A DNA stretch of 64,000 nucleotides from Adiantum capillus-veneris (taxonomy: Eukaryota; Streptophyta; Polypodiopsida; Polypodiales; Pteridaceae): positions 110,314,469 through 110,378,468 of the forward strand of contig CM043951.1 in the NCBI GenBank assembly GCA_014529385.2, read 5' to 3'. The position numbers and the translations under genes are program-made. Each line of letters opens with the position of its first letter. Within the stretch, counting starts at the first letter, position 1. Shown piece by piece: positions 23,602-34,700 of the stretch. The notes beneath the pieces were generated by a model that saw only the letters and a program-made list of their open reading frames with translations, searched no databases and was not told where the DNA came from.

Positions 23602-24363
23602 ATGCTAAATTTTTTCTTGGGTGTGGAAGTAAGAGATCACCTACTTTGAGGTTCTCTTAGTCTTTTCATGTTGTCCCATGAATCATTTTCTTGATAGCGA
23701 GGCCAAGTATATGATTTTATTATGAACTTGATGCATCTATGAATGCTAATTCAGAAGAAGGTAATAGATCAGGTGAAGCAGGAATTAGGGTCCATCCTCT
23801 GTGATTTTATAAGTAATCTATACATATGAACAAAGTATAGCGCTGGTTATACATCATGTATACAAGAACATGGAAACAGGATTAATCGGAGATGAATTTA
23901 GCAGAAGCACAAAAGAAGAGGAGGTTGCGTGTGATGTGGCCCCTTGGGTGTCTGGGCATATATGGGTGCCGTTGTGGAGGAGGTGGGCTATGTTGATGTT
24001 GGGCATTATGATATGGCCGGTTGCTCAATCTTGGCTTGCCGTTTTGCTCACTGCTACTAGTTGCAAGGACTATATTGGTGTTGCTACCAGCTTTGTCCAT
24101 GTCTAAAGGAAATACTAAGGTGCTTTAAGTGTGCTTGTTTGTGAAAGCACTATTGGGCTGCTTTTATATGGCGAATGGCTCTTTCAAATGAGATAACGTC
24201 CCACAAGCTATTCCAATAGACCTTGTCAAATCGTCAGCCTCAGTATTTCCTGCTTCTCCCGCAGGTGGCAATTGGCACTCTCTCTCTCTCTCTCTCTCTC
24301 TTGTTGCGCCCACAAGAGCACACTAAAGCCGTCTTCGTACTCAATTATAGGAGCAATTTCAAC

Positions 24364-24396
<33 letters not shown>

Positions 24397-24620
24397 CCAC
24401 CCCCAACACACACACACACACACACACACAGCGGCGTTTATAAGAGTGACTGAACCTCTCTCACATCTGATGCACTCATTTCACAAGCCTCTTTTTCAAG
24501 TCAACCAACCAAACAATATTTTGCATGTGCTTGCTTTGACAACTCCACTCTCTCCCTTGAAAATCAAGCGCAGTATAATAGTGCTGCACGGTCTTTGCTC
24601 ACTTTGGACGAAACTCTTTA
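23602..24620 (+). repeat. Dispersed repeat, copy 2 of window positions 1-870
   Basis: Bases 23602-23705 match 9799-9902. From 23713 the sequence matches the start of the window through ~24585. This is the receiving sequence of the truncated copia. No gene is recognised; the open frame 23870-24106 corresponds to 158-436 but differs in length. Confidence 0.85.
24278..24430. repeat. Two (CT)n tracts and a (CA)n tract
   Basis: CT dinucleotides at ~24278-24302 and ~24365-24395 and CA dinucleotides at ~24406-24430. These produce spurious Ser-Leu and Thr-His open frames on both strands. Confidence 0.95.
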
Positions 24621-24857
24621 CATGACATGCACAATCACATGTGGATGCCTTTCCCTTAAACACACACACAAAGAGTTCACTTCAAGGTCTACCTTCCAAC
24701 TAAAGTTCATGTGAGATATGACATGCACAACCACATGTGACTGCTTTAAGTTGATGCCCTTACATATTCCTAAAGCTTAAGGTTGCAGCCACACGCGCTC
24801 ACACGGAGTTAACTTCAAGGTATTCCAATACACAAGAACCACATTATGACTTACCTC

Positions 24858-25018
24858 AACATCATGAGCTTCTGCTTGGGAGGCACGACATACCTAGCTA
24901 GGTAGGATTGGGGGCAGGGACCACCGGCCCCAATCGTACGTGGGGGGCCGCTGGTCCCCTGCCCCCAATCGTACCTAGCTAGTTATGCTGTGCCTCTCGA
25001 GTAGAAGCTCATGATGTT
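24858..25018. repeat. 161-bp near-perfect inverted repeat (hairpin; MITE or small-RNA precursor candidate)
   Basis: The first ~75 bases, starting AACATCATGAGCTTCT, are the reverse complement of the last ~75, ending AAGCTCATGATGTT, with about eight mismatches and one single-base bulge. Only ~10 bases around CGTACG separate the arms. The inner stem is very GC-rich (GATTGGGGGCAGGG facing CCCTGCCCCCAATC). Transcription of either strand would give a long, stable stem. It has no coding frame. No flanking target duplication is obvious, so I cannot tell a foldback or MITE insertion from a MIRNA-type locus. Confidence 0.85.
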
Positions 25019-27389
25019 ATGCATTGTAAAAGGCTCCCTTTTCCTACATGAAAAATTTTCTAAATCTTACTGTGATAGTGCACGGGGTTTGCCCACTTTG
25101 GACTGTGGGTTTTCAAATCACGTCTTGGGAGCTGACAACCAAATCTTAAGGTTACACCCGATGCACGCGTGCACGCAAAGTTCACTTCGAGGACTACCTA
25201 AACTTCCTACTATTTCAATGTATCACTCTTTCTGTTCTATGGGATTGTGAATTAGTACTCAAACTAAACTTTTTTCCTCAAAAAAACTTGAAATGGAGAA
25301 TTCTCGAGATACCTGGACTATTTTGGCCAAGGTCTTTACAGTAAATTTATCTGAAGTTTATTAGTTTTTTTCACCTTCAAATAAAATATCTAGAGGTGAA
25401 TTTCAAAATTTGGAGGTGCGATCGTTACGTGATCCTGGCCATCCCACATTCACATCCAAGAAGCGCATGTTAAAGTCCACGATTCCTTGCAAAATCATGC
25501 TATAATTTTCGTAGCGATCGCGCCAAGGTTCACTTTGCTCTTCATCCACACGAGTGTAGAACACAAAATGGTTTTACTAAACACAGGTTTTCTTGAGTGA
25601 TTGTTTGAAGCCACCATCACCCATCCACACACACACCAAGTAAAATTTAAACAAATACATTTTCAGTCATTCCCAAAAATACTTGCGAAAAAGAAATCTG
25701 AAGCATGAGTGTTGACTCATCCTCTACATTAAAAAGAGAATGAAAAGAGTTATCTTTATGTACGCTCTATGATCATTAGTTGGCTATATATCAAAAATTT
25801 TAAAAGGAGTACAACTATGATCAATTGCTATGATCGTTTGCCCCCTGACTCTCAACACTAAAGGGCATAGATGGAAAGAGATGGGATCCGCGGTGGGGGT
25901 CCAAAGGGGAAATCTTGAGACGAAAGGATGGCGGAAAAAAATGGGCACCGATGCAGGCACATGGACTCGAACCCTCGCCAATCGCTACGCTCGCGATGGC
26001 CACATTGACATGTGGGCAAACCATAAAATGATAAATAAACTTGGATAAGCTCCCCGCCTGTCCAAGTTTACTGTATTTTGTCCTAGTTTACCCTCGAAAT
26101 AAAGTATTGTGTGCGCCTCGATCCCCCGTCCTAGTTTTGCTGTCGTAGATCCCAACGTTGGAGCTTCGTTAAAGTGCCCGTGCCCTTTAGTGCTGAGGCT
26201 CGTGACCTTGATGGATAAGATACACACATGATTATTGCAATATTGCCCTGATGTTAGGTTGTTGCTATGGTCTTCTATGCCACCTCCTTCTAAATTTTGT
26301 GTAGTCACCTCCGGTTAATGCTTGAAAAAGACGTAGGTTCTGTGTAATTCTAAATACAAATTTTTAAATTTATCTCTCAATTTTAAATTAGAAGATAAGA
26401 GAACCTACATAATTAGTGTAAATACCTTCAAATAGTCAATTTATTTACAATTTTTTTCATATCTAGGCTCGATCTCCAAGAGTTCAAAAAAACATTTTTT
26501 TTTTTCAAGCACTATCTTTGATTTATGTTCGTCCAATCAGATGTTGCCATGCAACTAATGGTGCAGGAGGAGAATATCATGCAACGATTGCATGCACCTT
26601 AATAGCCAACATATAGAAGGCTACCATATAGCTAGGAGCTACACTTCAATTGTCCTAGGTAGACTTGCAGCTTACTGTTGTTGGTAGTCTTATTGTAGCC
26701 TCCCATTCCCCCCGCCCGTCGGCTATATATTTACCCCACAAACCGCTCAAGGTAGATGTGGTTTAACTCTCTATTCTTGTTGCTTTGAATCTATGCACAA
26801 TTAGCATAAAGCTTTGCACTCTCAAGATCTCAAGCTGTGTTGCATATAATCAAACAAACATTCAAAATAAATTTGAATGACTCATAAAAAAAACGTGAAT
26901 CCTTGAATTTTTCATAAAATTTGTTTTATATCCATTGATGCAATGTGGATGTATATAACAGAAATATCAATATTTATCAATGCAATATTGTATCGATCAA
27001 AACATTGTTCACATTCTTTTAAAAAAATCAGTTAATTTGAACACAATCTTTTTGGATGATAGACATTTGGCCCGCCTTAGAGCTTTAAGGTCTCTTGGGA
27101 TAGTTTCTTACGACGTTAAAACTCTCTTCTTCTTCTTCTTCTTCTTCTTCTTCTCTCTCGCTTAGCAAGCCCCCAATGAGCCATCTCACATTGTTCAAGG
27201 GCACTGCCACTCTCAACCATGAAGTGATAAGTGCATTGTTGCTAGTTTGCAAGTGACTATCTGCTAGTTTGCAAGCTACCCTCAAAGAGCACACAAAGTG
27301 GTGCATTTACATAGATCTTTTGACAATATTGACTTCGATACTTTGTGTTGTAGCCATCTCTTTCAACTGTACTCCTTAGTACACATCAT
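25019..27389. other. AT-rich non-coding stretch
   Basis: No gene recognised. It contains a SINE-like segment (25880-26030, listed separately), a (TTC)n tract at ~27126-27153 and a TATA-like GGCTATATATTTACC near 26719 that could be the remnant of an LTR promoter. Phrases around 24590-24690 and 25075-25200 resemble each other, so the hairpin may sit within a small local duplication. Confidence 0.5.
25880..26030 (-). repeat. Possible tRNA-derived SINE fragment
   Basis: On the minus strand, GGTTCGAGTCC (near 25969-25959) is a perfect pol III B-box. About 30 bases upstream is an A-box-like ATGTGGCCATCGCG (near 26008-25995). No cloverleaf can be drawn, so it is not a tRNA gene. Box spacing fits a tRNA-derived SINE head. 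No poly-A tail or target duplication could be defined. Confidence 0.35.
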
Positions 27390-27973
27390 GTGCATGCGTT
27401 CAGACTATTCGATGGGCCATTGGGAGATATCAGTGTCTCTTTACTAGCAATGGGAATAGACAATCTTTTCCCACTCAGAGGTCAGACTGTGGACCTCGTC
27501 ACTCGCCACCCACTTGGGACAAGTGACGAGGTGGACACACATGCGATAGTTGTAGCATTGAGGATGGTGTTCAAGAGAAGCAAGCCATACAGATGGGAAA
27601 GTCAATTGGTGCAGTGGGTCTAGGAGCTACTGAGGGAGAGGATGTATGTCTACCATGCTTTCAATAGTGGGACCATCTCATAGAGCAGTCTAGAGAGTGT
27701 GCTTTGAGGAGGCCACTTAGTGGAGTTTCTTTCCCCACACGCATTAGCTTTGTAGATCTAGCATTGATTGCAGAGTCTACGAAATTGAGGACTCCTCTAG
27801 GGCAAAGTTTACCTCATGGGTTTCCACAAATTTGGGGATCTGGGAGATGGGACAACAAGCCCGAAGTACACTTGCACTCAAGTGCAATTCCAATGTGGCA
27901 CAGATGGGCAATAGAGGAGTGGCCTAGAGATGTTGTTGAGTCTTTAACGAGACAGTTTTTGAGGAGGCAATAA
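27390..27973 (+). CDS. Unrecognised decayed open frames
   Basis: Two plus-strand frames (27390-27623, 77 codons; 27704-27973, 89 codons) lie in different phases with stops between them. They read like ordinary protein rather than low-complexity sequence, for example RKSKPYRWESQLVQW-like and WHRWAIEEWPRDVVES segments, and may be parts of one broken gene. I recognise no family, and no start or splice signals stand out. Confidence 0.2.
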
Positions 27974-28079
27974 GTGCACCATAGCACACGGAGAAGTGCA
28001 CGCCCCCCGCTCTAGGGTGTACCTAGCCCATATACATAGCAATTGCACTCAGATTCAGATTGATGTTTTTGTATTTTTG

Positions 28080-28560
28080 TATTTGTTATGGATATTACTC
28101 GCCATGATATTGTTTGGGGTTTTCACATTTAGCATGCATATTGTATTTTGATGTTTGTGTCTCTTATGTTTGATAGTTTTGGATATTGCAAGACCTTATA
28201 TGATATATGGTTTTCACATCCGGTGTGCATGGTGTGCTTAGAAGTTGATAATTATGGATACTACTTTTCATGGTATACTCAATAGTTGATAGTTATGGAT
28301 ATTACTCCCCATAGTATAATTTATAGTCCAAGTTATTTTCCTTTACATGTCTCTTGTGTTTGATAGTTATGGATATTGCAGGCCCTTATATGGTGTATAG
28401 TTTTCACATCCGAGATGAATGATGTATTTTGATGATGGTGAACTTAGTAGTTGATAATTATGGATATTACTCACAATGGTATAGTTTATGGTCTTCATAT
28501 CAGATAGACTAGATCTGTTTTTCTCATTTTGTATCTTTTAATTTGCAATTTATGGATATA
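28080..28560. repeat. Degenerate repeats of a TATGGATATT phrase
   Basis: A TATGGATATTAC-like phrase, usually preceded by TTGATAGTTA, recurs about seven times (near 28084, 28175, 28250, 28294, 28369, 28456 and 28547) at irregular 45-90 base spacing. AT-rich, non-coding. Confidence 0.6.
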
Positions 28561-28664
28561 TTTCACTCTTGTGTAGTTTATGGTTTTCATAAATGATAGA
28601 CAATATGTAAATATTTTAGTTAAGTGTGTTTTGACCATGATAGTTTTAGTAGTAGTTTTTGATG

Positions 28665-29391
28665 GCCGTGAAACTTTGCAAGGGTATAAAATGAACCATA
28701 TTTCATGCCTTAGAAACTATAATTATCATTGAGTCATGTCTCCTTAGTCTAGGGTTGTGTAATAGAGATATTTTTGTCAACAAGGCAAAAATATAGCTAT
28801 TAAAAAATCTTGGACGGACAAGACGGTTTTGAATACCCATGAGACTTTTGTAGAGGTAGGGAACTTTGTGCATAACCCACCCTTGTAAAGTTTCATCACA
28901 TTTTGAAACTGCATGTCTCACAAGTCCCGGGTTGCACAATGATCATATTTTTTCTGTAGGGGCATCCATGACCAAAAATGACCATTGTGATAATGAGACA
29001 TGATCCCATGCACTTGAAACTTTGCAGAGGTGGGGGATATGGAGCACACCCTATATTATAAAAAATCTCATGGCCTTTTGAAACCTTCTCAGTGGTACAA
29101 GGCTACACAATTACTATATTTTTTTCATAGGGCTCATTTGTGACCCTATGGCAAAAATATGGGTATATGGTCTTTGATACCCATGAAACTTTATTGAGAT
29201 AGGGGATATGGTGCATATCCTACCCCTTTAAAGTCTCATGTCCTTCTAAAACCATTTTTTCAATCCAAGGTTACATAATGGCCATATTTTTCCTATAGGG
29301 GCCCCTTTGGCAAAAAATGGCTATTGTGCAACCCTACACTGATGAGACGTTTTCAAAAGGCTATGAAACTTTCCACGGGTGGGTTATGCAC
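28665..29391. repeat. Tandem array of ~172-bp monomers with an inverted end piece
   Basis: Four degenerate head-to-tail monomers are marked by TGAAACTTT-like starts at 28670, 28842, 29016 and 29185, i.e. spacings of 172, 174 and 169. Each continues with a GGGGATATGGTGCA-like block, a CTCATG block and a CCATATTTTT block. At 29349-29391 the first ~40 bases of a monomer reappear in reverse complement. No coding frame. Confidence 0.75.
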
Positions 29392-29947
29392 CATATCCCC
29401 ATGTTACAATATTAGGCATCCTCCTAGTGTATGTGGTTAGCATTACACAAACCTTCAACTAGTGTATCGACAAAAGTCTAGTTGAAGGTTCGTGTGGCCA
29501 AAGGACCTCCTTAGAGCATGCATGCATCTTCTTTGTCTGGGCACACGTCTGCAACTTGTCATCATTTAGTTGAGGTGCCCTTTGGTTCATACGCAAGAGC
29601 CACCACAAATTTAAGGCCTTTGTTGACTTGGCCAAGGGACTGGTTTTGTACGTTTGTCGAACTTCCCAACCATGAATTTCTCAAGAAGGGCAAGTCCCTC
29701 TCGCTTTGTAATCTTTGCATGGAGATTTTATGGTGATGTCTTTAGCAGCAGTCAAATAGTAGAAATTCCAAAAATTGTATATTCCCTTGCTTGAGGTCTC
29801 AGGGGGTGCACTATGTAATCATGCTAATGTATAACGTGAGTTCAAAAAGAGGGGTTTTAAAATGCTAAGATTTTAGGCAACTTAACACACATACATTAAA
29901 ATAAGGGGTTTTTCTATTCGGTTTTGAAAAGAAACCCCAAAATAAGG
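29392..29947. other. Non-coding stretch left of the gypsy element
   Basis: Contains a fragment (29740-29795) resembling window positions 845-900 and, near 29460, a phrase about the reverse complement of one at 29440. One short open frame (29518-29736) is not recognised. Confidence 0.5.
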
Positions 29948-31191
29948 GGTCATGAGTTTTTTGGAGCAAGGGATTGTGCATATGTACATACACATGCATG
30001 GTGCATCGAATAAAGGATTGCCCATTTTCCAGAGCCAGGTGGTTATGTGGGGCCCACATGTGTACAGGTAGGACAGGGTGTACATAGTGCATCGATTTTC
30101 ACTATTACCAGTACCAGTGTGTTTTTTCTACAATAAGGAGGATTTGGTAGTGCGTAAAAATTCTCGAGGAAGCTATCCGTGGATCAACGACATGAGGTAA
30201 GCAGGTGCGTCAGATGGCATCTAGTGGCGTCAGGAGGCCGAATGGGGTCAATACTTGCACGTGGATAAGTATGGACGCAACGTGGGTGTTTCCTTGTGAT
30301 AATTTTACAGAAAGGTCATCATGAGGACCATTTTTTGGGGCCACTTCATGTGGTGGCCGCATGCATTATTGGAAAAAGTTGAGTGCCAGGTGTGCGGATG
30401 ATGCAAAAAGGTGACAACTATGCACTGCGAGGTCAATTTTTGGCCTGTTCGGGGTCCGTTTGAGGTCAACTAAAAGGCCAAGGGTGCCCAAGTAATAAAG
30501 ATAAGTGTGGAAACTGAAAAAACTGAGAGAAGACCAGAAAAAACGTGGAGAAGAGAGGAGGAACAGCCGTAGGTGTGTTTTTGGGGTTTTTGGAGCCTGT
30601 TTTGGTCGTAAACTGCTCATCCGAGGTCGGATTTGAGCACTTTGACATTGTAGACTGGGTTTTTGGGCCGTTCCGGATGCGATGGCGCTGTTCAGTTTTC
30701 CAAATTCCTCCCTCTTTTTCTGTTGTTTTGGTTGTGTAAGTTTCTCCTATGAGCGAAGTTTCTGCTCCAGTTTGTGATTGTATCTGGCTTATTTTACCCA
30801 TATTGTGTGAGCTATTTGCCCCATTGGTGTTGGCCTAAGATCATTTTTATCTAAACATCAGAAATTCTCCTCTTTTGAGCTGATTTTTTTGGGGGTGTGT
30901 GTGTGTGTTTGTGTGGAGTGGGCAAGTGGATAGTCTCTCTGCTCTCACTCCAGAGCTGTGTTCCCTGTCTCGGCCAGGTGTGTTGTGTAAGCCGAGTGGT
31001 GCCCCATAGTGCGTGTGTGTATCTTCACAAGAGTGTGTGTCGGATTGTTATAGAGGCGTTCTGTGTGTTTCCATCCCGCTCACACCCACAGAGGATCTTC
31101 TTCGAGTACCCTCTGCTTCGAGCTTCAAGCTTCGAGATTCGGGCTTACAGATTGCAGGTTGAAGTTTACAGGTTACAGGTTACAGGGACAG

Positions 31192-31512
31192 TGTTGAGAT
31201 GTCGAGCTCTACATCTTGAGCTGGAATCCACTACGGGTCTTGGCCGCTTACGACATTTACTCACTGGCGCGTTAGGTGACCGACAGGGAGGATCTCTGCT
31301 AGTGATTCTACAGCTGGACTACACTTATAGTGTCAGCCTAGTACGCTTCTAGCGAGTTCACACTTAGTGACCGCATGTACATATGTGCTACTTTTCAGTT
31401 TTAGCACTTAGTCATTTTGTACTCTCTTTTCTGTACGAAGAAGAAGAAGCTTTCCATCTCTGTGTGCTTTGTGCTTGTCTTGTGTAGCTCTCTTGCATCC
31501 TCTTTCTTTACA
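31192..31512 (+). repeat. 5' LTR of the nested copia (321 bp)
   Basis: Begins TGTTGAGATG and ends TTCTTTACA. Preceded by target duplication GACAG and followed at once by the primer binding site. Confidence 0.96.
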
Positions 31513-31528
31513 TGGTATCAGATGCTGG
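31513..31528 (+). other. Primer binding site of the nested copia
   Basis: TGGTATCAGATGCTGG directly after the 5' LTR. Its first ten bases match the complement of the initiator-Met tRNA 3' end used by most plant copia elements. Confidence 0.9.
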
Positions 31529-31790
31529 TGCAGGCAAGAGAAGCTAAGAGAGCAAGAGCATCACAATCCCTTCGTTCACAATCCACGACTAGAGATTTTT
31601 TTCGTACAAGTTTTTGAACAGGTCTCCAAAGTGAAGTACACAGAGATTTACTGTTCAAGTATAGTGGTTGTATGTACGCTTGATTGTAGACACTCGTTGA
31701 GTGTAGAAAGCGTTACAGGTACCACAATAGCAGATTCAACAGATTTGCAGGTTTTTGCAGATTGCAGCTATTTTATCTTAGTGCTTCAAG

Positions 31791-34700
31791 ATGTCTGACG
31801 GTTTCAGTCAGGTTGTTACTGAGAAGCTTGAGAAAAATAACTACCCTACATGGAAGTTCAGAATAACAAATTTCCTAAAAGGAAAAGGTTATTGGAACTA
31901 TGTAGAAGGAGACAATGAAAAGGAACCAGAGATTCCCGAGGCAAATGCTACAGCAGAACAAAGGAAAGCTTTGAGGGATTGGCAACAAGGCCAGAGCAAA
32001 GTGATGTATTGCCTTTCTATGAGCATCACAAATGGCATGATGGGCTATCTACAGGATGCTGAAACCCCCGCCATTGCATGGAAAAACTTAGGCAGAGTGC
32101 TCGAGGTGAACACCAAGGCTAGGAAGCTTCAACTAAAGTCGGAGCTAAATCAGGTTAAGAGGAACAACCTCTCCATCAATGATTATTCTTTGAAGATCAA
32201 GAGTATCATTGAGGCTCTTGGATCTATTAAAGTCTCAGTGGAAGACGATGACATTGTCCATGCATGCTTGGATGGTCTAGGAGATGAGTATGTACATTTC
32301 AGGTCTTCCATGAATACAAGAGACGACATCCCCGTGTTCCAAGATTTGATTTCTATGCTTATTTTTGAGGAGAAGAACCTTGACACATCTTCTTCTCATG
32401 GAAGAAATAATTCTGAACAGGCCTTCTATTCTAACTCCAACAGAGGTAGAGGTAGAGGTCGTGGTCGAGGCCCAAGGGATTGCAGGGTCCAATTTCAAGA
32501 AGTTCAATCAAATCAAAACAATACAGGTGGCAAGGGAAATCAGTCTCAAGGCAGGGGGAGTCAAAGAGGTCGTGGTGCAGGATCAAGCAGGCAGCAACAT
32601 ACTGCAGATAGCAGAGAATGTTGGACTTGTGGTGAAAGAGGTCACATGTCACGTGACTGTCCAAAGGGAAAAGCAAGTGGAAAGAGAGAACATGGCAACT
32701 ATGCATCTACTAGCAGAGATGTAGATGACAGCACAAACGAGCGCATGTTTGTTATGCAGCATGTAATGAATACAATGACTGCAGAGAATTCCACCCAAGA
32801 TGATGTTTGGTATGTGGATTCAGGTGCCTCTAATCACATGACGTCTCGTGGAGAGTGGTTTAGAGATATGCGCAAACCAGATGTGTCAGGCTATGTGCAG
32901 ACAGGAGATGACACAGCTCACCCCATTGCTCATGTAGGGAACATACCTCTAAATACGAAGAGTGGGAAATCAAAGTACTTAGCAGATGTACTTCATGTCC
33001 CAAACATTACAAAGAATCTTGTTTCTTTTGGACAAATGGTTGAGCAGGGTTTGCAGGTTCGCTTCAATCCAAATGGTTGTTATGTAGAAGATTTCCAGAA
33101 TGGCTGTAAGCTGATCACAGAGGGAAAATGTGTGGGTAGAATGTTTACGCTGAATGTAGACATGCCTGAGGTAAAAGCTGTATTATTTGCACAGGGCACA
33201 GGTCTTGTGGCTGATGTTGACATTTGGCACAAACGCATTGGCCATGTCAATGAGCAGAGATTGCGCAGCATGCAATCAAAACAGATTGTAAAAGGTTTGC
33301 CCAAATTCAAGGTGGATGGTATGCATAAAGTGTGTGCAGCATGCCAGTTTGGAAAATAGTCAAAGGGCTCATTTCCACATGAGCGCAATGTATGTAAAAA
33401 GCCACTTGAGGTGGTGCACACAGATGTTTGGGGTCCAACCGATACTGCAAGTATACATGGTTGCAGGTATTATGTCTCTTTCATTGATGACCATACAAGG
33501 AAAGTATGGGTCTACTTCATGCGTAACAAAAGTGAAGTGTTTGGTCACTTTCAGGACTTCAAAGTCATGATTGAGAAGGAGACAAATATGCAAATCAAGA
33601 CATTGAGGTCAGATGGAGGGGGAGAGTACTTCTCCAATGATTTTTCAGATTTTCTGCGAATGCATGGTATACGCAGGCAGTTTACATGCAGATATACTCC
33701 ACAACAGAATGGGGTCGCAGAAAGGAAAAACAGGCACATTGCAGAGGTTGCACGTGCATTGATGAATGAGAAGAACATGCCTCATCATTTCTGGGCTGAA
33801 GTTGTAAATACAGCTGTGTACATTATGAACAGGACACCTACAGCTGCGATGCATGATGTATCACCTGAGGAAAAGTTTACAGGTACAAAGCCTGATTTGG
33901 CACACTTCAAAGTGTTTGGCTGCATAGCTTACGTGCATGTACCAGATGAGTTGCGTAGGAAATTGGATCCTAAAGCAGAGAAATGTATTCTTGTGGGATA
34001 TTCCCTTGAACAAAAGGGGTACAGGTGCTACAATCCTACTACACGAGAATTACGAGTGAGCAGAGATGTAGTCTTTGATGAGATGAGCAGCTGGTACAAT
34101 AATGCACATGGCACTATTGGGGCTGATGTAAAAGATGATGTGGTTGTACAAAATGTGAGGCCACAGTCACACGTTTTGAGTGGACCACAAGAGTCCTCTT
34201 CTCGTGGCTCTGTTGAGAAGCCATGGAATGGTAGACTACGTACGCAGGATACTCCACCAGCAGGTACAGGGAATGTATCACGAAAAGGAAAGGAAAAGGT
34301 TGATGAACCTCCCTTTATGGATGATGCATCATTAGGTTTTTCACATGTAGACATGGATTCAGATGGTTCTGAACAAAGTCTTGATGAGGAATTTGGAGTT
34401 CCGGATGTCAGGACACCTGGTGTAAGGAAAGTACAAGAAGATGCTAGAGGGAAAAGGAGTGACCCAGGACCGCGCAGATCTAACAGAGTCAAAAATCCAG
34501 TTCAGAAATTGACTTATGATGGGTATCTAGCGCATCACCAAGCGTACATGGCTAAGGTGATACAGGATGTGGAGCCCACATGTTTTGAGGATGCAGTTGG
34601 AAATGTGCATTGGGATGATGCAATGAATGAAGAGATGGCTGCATTGGAAGCAAACGACACATGGGAGTTGGTGCCATTGCCAAGTGGAAAGAAAGCTATT

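Noticed and set aside
24226-24625. Open frames across CT/CA tracts
   Set aside because: Simple-repeat artefacts; the matching region at 470-900 does not conserve them.
25955-25975. Minus-strand tRNA gene at the B-box
   Set aside because: No acceptor, D or anticodon stems can be formed around it; a SINE head is more likely.
30366-31352. Open frames on both strands as host genes
   Set aside because: They lie inside the gypsy LTR, recur at 48086-48902 with changes, and run into the copia insertion.
32183-32724. Overlapping frames opposite or out of phase with the copia gag
   Set aside because: Shadows of the polyprotein frame; the Arg-Gly coding repeats generate them.
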